From Dichetophora obliterata (lineage: Eukaryota; Arthropoda; Insecta; Diptera; Sciomyzidae): a stretch of DNA of 64,000 nt. Each line of letters starts with the position of its first letter. Within the stretch, counting starts at the first letter, position 1. Under the pieces are notes generated by a model. It ran no database searches, was not told the DNA's origin, and saw nothing but the letters and a program-made list of their open reading frames with translations. Shown here one piece after another: positions 1-11,659 of this stretch. Position numbers and translations under genes: made by a program. Location: assembly GCA_963920525.1 (NCBI GenBank), contig OY986436.1, forward strand, positions 87,062,289 through 87,126,288, in the 5' to 3' direction.

Positions 1-927
1 AGTAATCGTTATTAATAAAAGAAATCACGATTTCAATTACTTAATGATAACCGCTTATTTTATCGGATACAGAAGAATAGTGAATTTTGCTGGAATAGTG
101 AATTATCCAAGGCGGCACGATTTTTCTGATTTCTCTTTCGAAAAATTAGTCTTATTAAATGCAAATATTTGTTTTGAGCTCATACATAATTCTAAAAAAG
201 ATTATATTTTTTGCAATTAAAAAAAAAGTATTGGTTTTATGGTTTTAAATGATTTAGATAATAATATATAATTGGTTATTTGTTCCTTTCAATTTATATT
301 TTCGTAAATTTTTTAAGATTACAATTGCTGTAATTGTAATCGGAAAGTAATTGTAATCGAAAAATGCCCAGCTGGGACTACAACGCAGGTTAACATATGC
401 AAAGACTGCGCATGGTCGCTGTGCTCCATTTATTTTTTAAATGCATATCATTAAAAATAGCAGATTTTGTATGAGCTGTCAACTTCGTTTTAACAATTTT
501 GGTCACTGGATTTCAGTCCTAATGCTTCCTTGCCCAATTATACCATGGTCTCTGCTTTCACATCGCTTCTAGAGAGAATATCAAGCGTATTTGTTGCATT
601 TTCGCTTCTTGGCCGGCAAAGTAACAGAAAGAATCTGAACACGTGTTGAAAAGAAATTGCGTAATCTACAGCGTGAATCAAAATAACTTGTCGCACTTGT
701 TTTATGACATAAATTTTATTAAACAAAAATTTTGATTTTTTATTTTAAGAATTCTAATAACTCTTCATCATTAAAATCGAATCTTTCACCATTAATTCTT
801 TTTAAAAATCAAAAACAATTTTATATGATTTAAGTACAAATTCTAGTTGTTTGATAGTTTAAAATCGTTTGTTGAGCTCTAGGTCAAGGTTTGATCAATT
901 AATTTTTCTAACGAATCTTTCCAAAGA
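1..927. other. AT-rich stretch without a recognisable gene
   Basis: No open reading frame with recognisable motifs is seen on either strand; the few short frames are low-complexity. The sequence is AT-rich with scattered homopolymer runs. Only a small GC-richer patch near 365-430 interrupts it, and it matches nothing I recognise. Confidence 0.5.
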
Positions 928-954
928 AACAACAACAACAACTACAACAACAAC
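928..954. repeat. (CAA)n microsatellite
   Basis: A run of CAA/AAC triplets interrupted once by a TAC, about nine units. It is a simple repeat of the kind common in fly introns and intergenic DNA and lies in no reading frame of note. Confidence 0.85.
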
Positions 955-1239
955 GTTTTCAATATGAAAAGAAAACACCAATAGCTGATTTTATTGCAAT
1001 TTCGGCCTCGCAAAAGGCTTCATCAGAAATCTTTGTGATACGCCGTGCAAGCGCGCGCTAGCGCAATGCACAAAGGCGATGAGATTTTTAGAGTCAATTT
1101 CTCAGTTTTTCTCCCATTTCACATTGTCATGTTTGTTGTTGTATTTTTGCTTTGCTTTAGTCTTTTTTTTGTTAGCAAATAATGAGCAATTAATAAGCTT
1201 TTCGAAAAGTCTATTCCATTATTATTATAAAATTCAAGT

Positions 1240-1336
1240 ATTCAGCACAACACAACAGCAAACAAAAGTTTTCTCTCTTTGTCGCAAGAGCTTCTCTCAA
1301 TATAACACGGCAGCCATGTTGGGTATTTGCTTTCAG
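1240..1336 (+). repeat. Dispersed repeat, inverted partner of 11812-11905
   Basis: This segment, containing CTTCTCTCAATATAACACG followed by CAGCCATGTTG, is the approximate reverse complement of 11812-11905. Similarity covers about 85 bases. The two copies face each other across the Helitron region. They may be the two ends of one large element or independent copies of a short repeat; only these two copies are in the window. Confidence 0.6.
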
Positions 1337-1486
1337 GGATATTTTTTGCTGTCATACAGTATTGGATTAATTTTCTTTGCAAATATTTTTAGGGGAGTTG
1401 CCAGAATTCAGTTATAAGCATAAATTATGTTTTGTAGCCTTGCCAGCTAACTTTTCACGACTTGAGATTGTGTTAGTCTATCTATA

Positions 1487-2479
1487 CCTAGTAAAAAAAT
1501 ATGCGATCGCTCTTATGAGGAGCAACACGGTAGCGCTCTTTTGCTGTTTTATTGGATCAAAAAGTGAGCCCTTGTGCATGGTATAATTATTTAACAAGGT
1601 AGTAGCGTAGAATGGCTTTTTTCTCACGAGCGGCGATAGGTGGTTGTCAAAATTAGTTCATGCAATTAATCAAAGAAATGTGAAAAAATAAACAACGACT
1701 TAAACATAGCAAGTCAATCGCAGCAAACTAAAAACATTCCAATTAACTTCGCGAACAAATTTAATGAATCAAAGAAAAGTTAAAAATAAGCACATCGCTA
1801 AGTCAACAGCAGCAAACTACAACTCCTTTAGCTGTTTTTGACAAAAAACTGTCACGGCTACCTTGTCAAATAATTATACCATGCCCTTGTACTCCTTTCC
1901 TGTTTTATAAGATCAATAGGCGAGCAATTAATGAAAAAACGAACATAAAGTGAGGCATGTGCTTTTTAGGAATCACTATCAATATTTTCAGTAAAAAAAT
2001 ATTTCAAATGTTCCTTTCATTCGATTTGCGTCGTTTCAACACCGAGGTCGTGAAGTGCGACCAGCCAACGTTAATTGCATTTTGTCCAATCGTTGATGCG
2101 ACTGACGCAATTAAAGTACAGTTTTTAAATATAATTAAAAACGATTCGTAATTTGTGATGGCGTTATAAATCTCACGATTTAGCCAAATAATTTCCTCGC
2201 CACCTTAGGGTCTTGAAGAGTCTACTTGAGCTAGCATAGCCTAGCTTTCGGAGTAAACCTAAATCCCAAAAAAATGCTCCCTTGCTGATCCATTTGGATC
2301 ATTTATTAATCGCTTCTTTTGAGCTCCTCTGAGATGTTAAAGGGAGTGCTACCCTTCCTAGGACATGAAATGTTAAAAGAAAACGCATAATACACCTAGC
2401 TTGGATCAATAAGGAGCACTCCACTGCTCCTCAGGGAGCACTCCCAGATCGTTCATAGGATGATAAACTTTTTACTGGG
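1487..2479 (+). mobile_element. Non-autonomous TIR element, family A, copy 1
   Basis: Begins CCTAGTAAAAAAATATGC and ends with the imperfect inverted form TTTTTACTGGG. A second copy lies at 41256-41892 and is alignable along its whole length, including the distinctive segments GAGGAGCAAC near the left end and GGAGCACTCCACTGCTCCTC near the right end. There is no coding capacity. The copy is interrupted at 1577-1883 by a second MITE, and without it would be about 680 bp. No convincing target duplication is visible. The superfamily is not assigned. Confidence 0.7.
1577..1883. mobile_element. 307-bp MITE with CATGGTATAATT ends (P-superfamily-like)
   Basis: The termini match at 25 of 26 positions, starting CATGGTATAATTATTT and running to AAGGTAG. 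The flanks are a near-perfect 8-bp duplication, cccttgtg at 1569-1576 and cccttgta at 1884-1891. An 8-bp duplication and ends beginning CATG with a nearby AAGGT are reminiscent of P elements, but hAT-type elements also duplicate 8 bp, so the superfamily is inference. The element sits inside the family A element, and the uninterrupted sequence can be read from the second family A copy at 41256-41892. Confidence 0.85.
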
Positions 2480-2607
2480 TATTTACTATTTATCTATCTA
2501 TACTATTAAAAGCGTTGTGACACTGCACGGATGTTTGACAATCACGCGAGAACCACTGAACCGATTTAGACGATATAGGTACCAAGCGATTTATTATTTC
2601 AACGGCT

Positions 2608-5222
2608 AACACATGGTCCAATAAGTCCCGAGACTAACTACTAGGTGGCACCTCTAACGAAATATCGATAGAATATTTCGATAGTTCCAACCTTCAAACA
2701 ATACGTGTCAAAATTTTATGACAATGTAATGGTTAGCTCAGAAGTTGCAGTGTTTTAAGTAACGCTACTTTTGATATATTCAAAATAACGGATTCAAAGC
2801 AATTCCGTGTGTTGATTTATCACTGTTTTTTATGGAGAAAAATACCGTCCAAGCTGAGCAATGGCTTCCAAAGTGTTTATCGGACTCTGCTCCGTCAAAA
2901 GCAACCGGAATGAAAACGGTCGTCAGCTGAGTGTAGAGCAACCTATGAAAACAGACAAAAGCGACCAAAAACACAACAGTCGGCTGCAAAGGTTATGGCA
3001 TCTGTATTTTTGGATGCGCATGGAATTTTGTTCATCAACTATCTGGAAAAGGAATCAACAGCGATTACACTGTGCAACACATTTTTCTAACGAAAAAGCG
3101 GATAACATAGGATAACATAGTACTAGTGTGTAGTAAGAAAACCCTAAAAGGAATTTGCAAAGTTAGCTCGCTTTTAAAAGATATAGGCATTAAAAGTTTG
3201 CCTCTTGCAGAGTATTTTTTAAAAATAAAGTGCTTACTGAGGCGTATCGAATTACAATTTTTTCGAATTTCACTTTCTAAGAGAACTCAAAAGTTGCATG
3301 GTGGTCAAGATCTACAAAAAAAAAAATTAAAGATAAACAAATTATGTCTTTCTCTTACACATGGACAAAGTTATTTTTTTGAGATTAATAGTAAAAAATA
3401 ACGATCTATAAATGCTTTGATTTTTGTAAGAAAAACTACATATGTCTAAAAGCAAAATTAAATACAGACTTCAACTAAAAATATCTCGCCAAACAAGATG
3501 CAACTCTCGATTTCTACCCTCATTGTCCTATGTGAGAGATACTCGAATCCAAAGATACACTCGAAATAGCACAAAACTTTTGATTGTTATCTGACTGTCT
3601 AAATGTTGGTGTTATTGATTGAAGTGTTTATGTTTTCTTTAAATTTGGAGAATTAAATGTTTGCATATTTTTTGCAAATGCATTTTCTTGTTTTCGAGAA
3701 ATGTATTTAAATGCAATTTTATGATAAGTTTTTATATATTTTTGGCATCAGAAGTGGTACCGAAGTTAATTTTGTGAATTTGAGTTCTTAAAATATTTCT
3801 GAACGAAACACTGTCTGAAAGTATTTTTTTAAAACACCAGGTTAAGACCACGATTCTTTTTTGTGTTTCGATTTTTTAAAAAAAATTTTCTTCCAAAAAT
3901 TATTTCGTCAAAACAACTCATCTCATAATTTACCAAAATGTTAAACTAAAATTTTGAGTTTCTGAGCCTGCCATTCGATGAGTCTCAATTGATTTAACAA
4001 TTGTTTTTAAGATGTTTAAAAAAAAATAATAGCCTTAAAGGAGATATCTGAAGAATTAAAAAAAGAGATATAAAGGCTTATATTAATTTTTTTCAAAAAG
4101 TTGAAAAATTGCGTTCAAGTATGCTTTTCTCAAAAAATAGTAGATGCATAGACAAAAAATGTGCAAATTTTAAATACACCAAATATAAGGAAAACGTAAA
4201 CATTTTAATAAATACCACTAAAATTAACACAATCAGATAACAATCAAAAGTTCTGTGCTATTTCGAGTGTACCTTAAGATTCGAATATCCTTCACACAGG
4301 ACACTGTGAGTAAAAATCAAGAGTGGCATTTGTTTGACGGGATATTGTTAGTTAAGGCATATATAGTGTTTCTTACAAAAATTTAAGCATTTAAAGATCG
4401 TTAATTTTTACTGTTTTTCTCAAAAAACAACTTTGTCCTTGAGGGAGAGGGAGACATCCTTTTTTTGGGAGACCACCCTATGGAACTTTGGAGAGCTCTG
4501 GAGATGAGAAATTACAAAAAGAATTTTTTACTCGATACGCCCTTATGAGCACTTTATTTTAAAAAAAACTCTGCAAGAGGCAAACTTTCAATGCCTATGG
4601 TTTCACTTTCAATGGTTTTGTTGGTCTAGATCAGTGCCATCGATCTGTGTTAGTCGCTTTTTCGTTAGATTCCATGGCCCTTGAATTGTCGCATAGTGTT
4701 GTTATATTGCATTGTTGGAGCGTTTGAAGGATGAAATCGCGAAAAATCGGCCCCATTTGAAGAAGAAAAAAATTCTTTTTCACCAAGACAATGCACCGTG
4801 TCACAAATCGATGAAACGATAGCGAAAATCCACGAATTAGGCTTCGAATTGCTTCCTCATCCACTGTTTTCGCCAGATTTGGCCCCCAGCAACTACTGGC
4901 TCTTTGCTGGCCTCAAAAAAAAATGCTTGCCGGCAAAGATTTGGCTCCAATGAAAGGGTGATGGCTGAAAGTGAAGCGTATTTTGAGGCGAAGCACAAAT
5001 CGTTTTACAAAACCGGAGTTAGAAAAGCGGTGGAATGAATGTATTGCTTTTGAAGGGGCTAACCCATGATTTTTAATGATAAATGAAACTGTTAATTAAA
5101 TTTTGTGTAAAAATGAAGCAATTTTTGCAAATAAATGATATGCACTATGAAAGAGTGGAGAAAATGAAAATTAAAAAAAAAATTACAATAAAAATAACTT
5201 TTGGCCTATTGAGCACAAACTG
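2608..5222 (+). pseudogene. mariner (DD34D) transposon remnant, interrupted
   Basis: Two halves of a mariner transposase are separated by a foldback insertion at about 3068-4698. The left half, from about 2830, reads NTVQAEQWLPKC then SDSAPSKAT, followed after a deletion by KVMASVFWDAHGILF. The following catalytic position reads N instead of D (FINYL). The right half, about 4710-5045, reads KKKILFHQDNAPCHKS, then a stretch ending FSPDLAPSNYWLF, and FEAKHKSFYK. The position usually holding the third catalytic D reads N (APSNY). Stops and frameshifts are present. Diverged terminal repeats containing caataagtccc and the complement of ggcctattgag are near both limits. Certainly inactive. Confidence 0.85.
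3068..4698. mobile_element. Foldback element with about 0.5-kb inverted arms
   Basis: The arms, roughly 3068-3650 and 4205-4698, are imperfect reverse complements. They share TCTAACGAAAAAGCG near the tips, then TTTGCCTCTTGCAGAGT and CACTCGAAATAGCACA further in. The centre (about 3650-4205) is AT-rich with no coding. The insertion separates codons of the mariner transposase (left side ends after GCGATTAC, right side resumes with TTATATTGCATTGTTGG), so it postdates the mariner. No clear target duplication is visible because the tips are diverged. Confidence 0.8.
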
Positions 5223-6124
5223 AATATTTTAAAGGTTTTGTGAAAAGCATTTGTGAAAGCATTGAATTGGTGAAGTAACGGTTAATCTTTTCTAATTTAT
5301 ATAAATTCAAGTAATTGACCTTTCAGACAAAGGAAATTTGATTAACATCGATTTGAAAATGGCCGAGATGTTTGCTTGCAAATTCAAAAATTGAAATTTC
5401 AATAGGTTTTTTCTCAATCTAGTTCTAAAGAATATTTATTATATTGAGAAAATCTGTAGTTTTCAAAGTATCGCAATAATTTTAATGTCATAATATCGGA
5501 AAATTTTTTCAATTTACTAGATATGCGTAACAAATATTTTCGAAAAATCTTTCGGTTACCGTTATTTTTATTAATCAACGGCTTTTCATAAAAAAATGCG
5601 TTGTACTGAGAAAATCTTTAGTTTTCGAGATATAGCCAAAAGTTTGATGTCATTAGAATGGAAATTTTTCAATACTTAGGAAGAATATATTAATATTCAG
5701 AATCTAAGTTAAAAAATTACATTTTTTATTGTAATTACATATTTTAAAAATTTTTTGCCAAAATTTTTTATAATCCAGGACTTATTAAAAATCAAAATAC
5801 AGAAAATGCCAAGCAACTTCATGTCAAAATAACAATTAATGTTTAAAGATTGTAATTTAAATTAAATAAAGTAATTTTTAATATTTATACAATTTTTAAA
5901 TTATTAAACACACAGAAATATTTTTATAGTTTGCAGTTGAAGATAAAACAAAATACTTTATTTTTAATATTTAAAATTTTTACATGGTATTTAATATTTT
6001 TATCGCAGGCGAAGCAGCGAGTATTTGCTAGTTTAATATAATAAAGACTGAAGTAGAGTGATTTGCCTATGTGCAAAGAGTACACTGCAAAAACTTATGA
6101 GCAATGTTCTTTGCTTATATCTAA

Positions 6125-6560
6125 CGAGCTGAAACCCGAACATTGCTTCCTCGCTCCCGTGTCCAAACGTCTATAAAATGTTATCAGTGAATTTGCTTGT
6201 GTAAATTTAAATCGAATTCTGAATTCCGTGGCTGTGTGATCTATAACTCAAAAGCTATTAAATTTTTCCAATTTAGGTTGCATAGAAGGTGCCACGCCTC
6301 CTTGTCCAATGCCAATGAAATGTTATCAGTGAAACGACATGTTTAATTTGTGGTTGAATACTGAATTCCGTGTCTCTGCGACATATAACTCCAAAGCTAT
6401 TCGATATCACACATTTGGTTGTATGGGCGTGTCATGCCCCCTTGTCCAACGCCCATAAAATACTATCAGTGATACGGCACATGTAAATTGAGTTCGAATA
6501 CCGAATTCCGAAGCTGTTCGACCTTTGGGCTGTATGGGAGGTGCCACGCCTGCATTTACA
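6125..6560 (+). repeat. Diverged units of the 142-bp satellite
   Basis: About three decayed units of the repeat forming the array at 56150-57615. Recurring landmarks are ATGTTATCAGTGAA, TACTGAATTCCG, AGCTATTCGATATC and CTTGTCCAACGCCCAT. They lie in the gap between the two opposed Helitrons. Sequence after 6560 (tgaactaaattatcaaattttag) is also related to 10540-10565 inside the minus-strand Helitron. Confidence 0.8.
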
Positions 6561-7522
6561 ATGCAGAAACTGTCCTTGGTATGTGTTTAAAAACTTCCTA
6601 AAGTTTCATGAAAATCGTTTCAGACATGAACTAAATTATCAAATTTTAGTATTATACGATCAAAACCGCCTGGTATATAGAAGTTCTATTGATTTGTACG
6701 CGTTAAAACTGGGCGTGGCAACATTTATATGCATCGTGACCGCCACTTGGAGCGCCTACTTTCGATTAGAATGATTTCAAAAAGTAGGCGTAGATAAAGT
6801 GAGACCACGCCCATTTTTTTACAGTTGCCAACAGTAACCAGCTGACCAAATTTACTAAATTTTAGTTAACAACATAGTTAAATAAGTAATTTTTAAAAAT
6901 TAAATCAAAAAATATGTGTTTTCCTCTTCTTCAACAGAAATATTTTCAAAATGCATTTTAATGCACTGTTAATTTTTATGTTATAGCTACATTGCCCAAT
7001 GGCTTTTAGCTAATCCCTTTTTTTAATTAAAGAAGAAACTGAATTGACATGCAGATGATTTCTGCGCATTGCTTTGAATTAATTTTGAATCGAAAATATT
7101 CTTTCAACATATGCTGAAGAATGGGAAATTAATTAAATCCCCTGTAAAATTCTGCAAATTTTGGAAAAAAAATGTTCATTAAATTAGTTTTAATATATTT
7201 CACTTTTTTCCAAAATTCACATAATAAAGATAAAGTTTATTAAAATGTACAAAAAAAGTCTTCGTGGCACTTTCGTACTTTTTTTAATAAAATTGTACTG
7301 AAAAAGTACAATTGTACTGAAAAATCCAACCCTGATTGTAATTTTCTACTCACGTTATGCTCTGTTCTTTCTCTTTTTGATATAGCGCTTGCAAACAACG
7401 TAATCAAACTCATAAAATATACGCTGAACAAATTTAAACATGTAAAAACTCAGGCAAGCCGCTCGCAATTGGAATTTATTTTTTTCATTTGCAGCTCACA
7501 TCTTCTCTTCTTATATATATTA
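6561..7522. other. Inter-Helitron AT-rich sequence
   Basis: No gene is visible. The first 300 bp resembles a repeat also present near 10530-10870 in the minus-strand Helitron (shared ctaaattatcaaattttag and a downstream 'gggcgtggcaa'-like motif). The remainder is AT-rich and unassigned. Confidence 0.5.
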
Positions 7523-7600
7523 CTAGCAAATACCCGCTGCTTCGCCTGCGATAAAAATATTAAATACCATGTAAAAATTTTAAATCTTAAATTGAAAGTA

Positions 7601-9314
7601 AAGTCTTGCGTAAAAATTTAAGACCATTTAGAGAAGAATTAAATTCAAAATTTTACCCGATCAAAATAAAAACACAGGGAAATTTAACAATATGAATTTA
7701 CTATGCTTAGTGACTGGAAGAATATTTGTTAAAGTATTACTGCTTTAAAGTTTTCAATTAGGGTACTTCTTAGAAATTTTTAATAAAACCTAAAAAAAAA
7801 TCTTGCACATTAATTTAAGACCATCTATCATCATCACTAATAATCCCAATCTATCATCACTAATATTCTCAAAATGCCATGCATGCTTTTCTCTCGCTTT
7901 ATTTTGCTCTCGCATAAAAGATAACAGTTCTTTTTTTTTGCGATTGTCTTTTTTTTCTGTGAAATTTTACTTGTTGTGATTTTCTTGCTTAAGTTGATCT
8001 TAAAATTTTGAATATTATTTACAAAATGGGCAAAAAATCTGTTCCAAATGAAACTTTGTGAATGATTTGATATTTTTTGGTTTATTTAGTCAGAAGAGGC
8101 CATAATATTCAATTTTTAGGTGATTGCTTTACATGAAGTTGAAAGAACACAGAGAGAAATTGAAAGTCAATTACAAATTAGCAAAACATGTGTTCAGTAT
8201 ATTATCAAACGACATACCAAAATTGGTTCCATTGTCCATAAACATCGTTCTGGAAGGGTACCAAAACTTACTCCAAGAATTGAACGTATTCTACATTGGT
8301 TGAGGAAACAGGATCGTGCCGCAAATAGCAACGATCTAGCTGAACGCCTCAATCAGAGGACAGGAACTCAATTGCATCCAGGTGAAGTACGCAGGGTGCT
8401 CTGCAAAGTTGGCTTAAAAAAGAGAACTGCTGTCATAAAACCCTTGCTGACCAAGGAACATGCTAAGCACAGAGTAAACTGGTGCAAAGACCATAAGGAA
8501 TGGGACAGCGGAGTTTGGAAAGCTTTTGGAAAGCACATTTCAGCTTTTTCTAAACGGCCGGAAGACAGTTCGACGTCTTGCATCCGAAGAATTAAATGTG
8601 GATTGCGTCAATGGCCAACTGCAGTATGGTGGTGGTAAGGTAACTATCTGGGGAGGCATATCTTGGTATGGTAAAACAGATTTGCAAATTGTGACGGCAA
8701 CGGTTAACTCAAAAGAATATGTGAAAATTTTAAGTGATAATCTGCTACCATTCATGGAGGAGGAAATGCCTTTGAAGGGAGCTATTTTCCAACAAGATAA
8801 CGCTCGATCACATACCAGTCGAATCGCAACGAATTGGTTCGCCCAACAATATATTCATGTTTTACCATGGCCTGCCCGCAATCCTGATCTGAACATTATA
8901 GAGAATGTTTGGAAGGTGCTGGGAAATAAAGTTGCCAAAAGGAAGCCAAAAACAAATCAAGAACTGAGGGAAAACCTAATTTTGGAGTGGAATAGCATTC
9001 TTTTGGATACAATCCATAATTTATTCCTTGCTATTCCAAGAAGGATTCAAAGTTGTCCTAAGGCTAAGAGATATTTTTTTAAACGATAGTGGAGAGTGGT
9101 CTTATTTTAATGCGCAGGGTTTGTTTTATAAATATTTTTTTTGTCACAAATCAAATTGAAACAAATAAATTATATAGGCTATGTTTCAATAAAAGGTGAA
9201 CTGTTTTTTTAATAATAAATTTTAAATTGATTTCGATTGGTTTTTGTGTATTATTATTTCTATTTTGTACAAAGGCAACTTTTTCAATTGGTCTTAAACT
9301 TTTACGCCAGACTG
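7601..9314 (+). mobile_element. Tc1-like transposon (DD34E) with TA target duplication
   Basis: The element is bounded by TA at 7599-7600 and 9315-9316. Its ends agree at 22 of 25 positions: AAGTCTTGCGTAAAAATTTA at left, and CAGTCTGGCGTAAAAGTTTA as the complement of the right end. A further copy of the motif, ATTTAAGACCATCTAT, lies at about 7815, giving subterminal repeats as in several Tc1 relatives. Length is 1,714 bp, typical for the family. Host sequence across the insertion matches the empty site in the other Helitron. Confidence 0.9.
8025..9089 (+). pseudogene. Tc1-family transposase, frameshifted at catalytic D1
   Basis: A first frame from 8120 carries the N-terminal helix-turn-helix region (EVERTQREIESQLQISKTCV, then HKHRSGRVPKLTPR) and ends at 8638. 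The catalytic part continues in another frame from about 8526 to 9089 with ESTFQLF, VTIWGGISW, IFQQDNARSHTS and NPDLNIIENVW. The spacing from QQD to NIIE is 34 residues, hence DD34E. The frame change falls where Tc1 proteins carry the first Asp (usually SDES-), and the Asp codon is missing there, so the copy is dead. An upstream ATG at about 8025 (MGKKSVPNET) is separated by a stretch beginning GTGAATG and ending TTTTTAG. This could be a roughly 60-bp intron, although the joined frame is not clean. Confidence 0.88.
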
Positions 9315-11152
9315 TATTTGGTTGTATTAAAACAAATTCAATATATAAAAATTATTATTATTCGTTTTGTTTAATTATGAAAAAATGTATACATATTAAG
9401 AAATTACTTTATTTTATTTGAATAACTTATTTAAACGATAATTGTTATGATGACATAAATTTACCTGGCTTCCTTTTATTATTTACTTTTGAAAAAGTCC
9501 TGCATAACAGCGTTATTTAGAAATTTGGGTAAAATATTTTCAGAATTTGTAACCAAAAATGTAATTTTTTACACATATTCTGAAAATAAATATATTCTTC
9601 TTAAATTGTTGTAGTTAATCGGCAAAACAACAATTCTTCTTAAATTTAAAAAAAAAACCATTTAAATTCTAGAAATGTTATTTGATGTTATAATAACATC
9701 AAACTTTTGGCGATATCTCAAAAACTATAGACTTGCTCAATGCATAACAATGCATTTTTGTATATAAAGTCGTTGATTAATAAAATTAACGGTAATTTAT
9801 TTTCTTTTCAGAAATATTTTATTCGGATATAAGGTATGCTTTAAAAAAATCTGTTATTATGACATTAAAATTCTTGCGATATCTCAAAACTATAGATTTT
9901 CTCAGTATAAATCATAAGCCTCAGAATGAGAAAAAAAAACTATTGAAATTTCATGTTTTGACTTCTTTGCAAACAGTTTCTATCATTAAAAACCATCGGC
10001 CACCTACCTCCCCCCCCACCTATGATTTTTTGATGAAAACTAATTTGCTTAAAATGTTGTTATATTTTTTGCAATGTGCTACAGCTTAACAACTAATTTA
10101 TGTGAAAAACATTTTCAAATATAGCTTAAAAAATAATTCTGTGAAAATTATTTCAAATATTTCAAACTATTCCAAAGTTATATACATAAATCTATGTTTT
10201 AATCTATTACCTTATCTATATATTCATAGTTAACGTTATAGTTATAGTAGAATTTATCCTGACCCAATTCAATGAATTTTTTATGATCATTTTGTGAATT
10301 TTTAAAAGTGTAAATTGACCTTCGAACAAAACACATGCTAGACGTTTCCGTTTGAAACATCAATGCATGACGATCAGAATTTTCTGATATATACAGCATT
10401 CTAATCGATGTATAGTATTGCCCGGCAGACGTTGTCCTGCCGCAGACCACCTTACTGCTATATACGAATTTTCATGCTGTTCGGAAAAAAAAATTTATAT
10501 ATTCGCGATTTTTAGTACAGTTGCCGAAAGTATAGTTACCGTATGAACTAAATTATCAAATTTTAGTCTAAAACAACCAAAACCGTTCGAAGTATAACAT
10601 TTTTGATTAATTCTGGGCGGTAATGGAGGTGTGGCAAAATTTTTTCACTTAAGCCATCTCATACTCGAAACAATAGAATGCCAGAATTTCAGCTCAATTG
10701 AGCTTAAACCTAGTGCGCTTTGCTTAACTCCAAGCTTATTCCCCGAAAAGTGGACTTAACTAAAATGGGTCATGCCCATTGATTACCAAATTCTAATCTC
10801 ATACGACCAAAATCGTCTGAAATATAGCATTTTTTGCAAAAAGTGGGCATGGAAAGTAGACGTGGCAAATCTAACATAGCATATTACGATAAAGTTAGAA
10901 TAACAAATCGTTTGATAACTATATCGTGTTAATCGGTTCAGTGGTTCTTGCGTGATTGTCAAACGTCCGTGCAGTGTCACAACGCTTTATATATTCGTAT
11001 AGATAGACTTACACAATCTCAAGTGGGGAAAAGCTGGCTGGCAAGGCTGCAAAATATAATTAATGCTTATTACTAAATTCTTGCAACTAGCCTCAAAACA
11101 TTAACAAATAAAATTAATGAGCACTGTATGAAAGCAAGAATCTTCCTGAAAG

Positions 11153-11659
11153 TTACTGTCTGACCAGAATCATGTCGTTGTCGTGTCGATGAGAGAGAAT
11201 CGCTAAGAGTTGGCCCAGAATTGAAGCGTTGGCTTTGTCGTTTTGCTTTTATTCAATATGCCATTGTTGATTTTCTTGAACTTACTTCAGTGTTCTCATC
11301 GTACTCCGATTGAACTAATAATCACTCCACTTCCATTTATTACACTACTTTTTGCAATAATCTTCATATAAATCTACTGCATTTTCAACTGAAGGCTACT
11401 CCTATAATTATTAGAGCAAATAGGAGCACTGTTTACTCGCTACATTGGTTGACAGATTCTTAAAATTTTGTTAAAATATGGCAATATTTTTAGAGAGAAA
11501 CTGAGAGAGCTATCAAATAAACGACAAAGTCAAAATAGAAATAGAAACATTTCTATCTTGGCGTTTTCGTTGTCGTATTCTGCCGCAATTTTCTTCCATA
11601 AGGTTTGCATTGTCTCTGACTGCCGACACGACAACGACATGATTCTGGTCAGACAGTAA
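11153..11659. mobile_element. 507-bp MITE with 36-bp perfect inverted ends
   Basis: The first and last 36 bases are exact reverse complements, starting TTACTGTCTGACCAGAATCA and continuing GTCGTTGTCGTGTCG. Perfect ends of this length imply recent insertion or conversion. AAAG occurs next to both ends but overlaps the terminus, so the target duplication is unclear. There is no coding. A second MITE abuts immediately on the right. Confidence 0.88.

Larger units (their letters stand above)
2497..6031 (+). mobile_element. Non-autonomous Helitron, plus orientation
   Basis: The 5' end reads TCTATACTATTAAAAGCG and is preceded by A. The 3' end reads GGCGAAGCAGCGAGTATTTG then CTAG and is followed by T. 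That is the A^T insertion and TC...CTAG signature of Helitrons. The 5' 80 bp and 3' 80 bp are near-identical to those of the inverted copy at 7523-11003. Internal segments around 5340-5830 also align with 9560-10030 of that copy in reverse. No Rep/helicase coding is present, so it would depend on a helper. It contains a mariner at about 2608-5222. Confidence 0.85.
7523..11003 (-). mobile_element. Non-autonomous Helitron, minus orientation
   Basis: Read on the minus strand it starts TCTATACGAATATATAAAGC at 11003, preceded by A, and ends GCAGCGGGTATTTG then CTAG at 7523, followed by T. These are the same TC...CTAG and A^T features as the plus-strand copy at 2497-6031. The shared 5' block includes GTGACACTGCACGGA and the shared 3' block TTTTTACATGGTATTTAATA. 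There is no Rep/helicase gene. A Tc1-like element is inserted at 7601-9314. The plus-strand Helitron provides the matching empty site around 5955. Confidence 0.85.

Noticed and set aside
1079..1586. Short open frames of 69-112 codons on the plus strand
   Set aside because: Composition is that of AT-rich noncoding DNA; no motif, start context or splice site supports a gene, and part of the region is a dispersed repeat and MITE.
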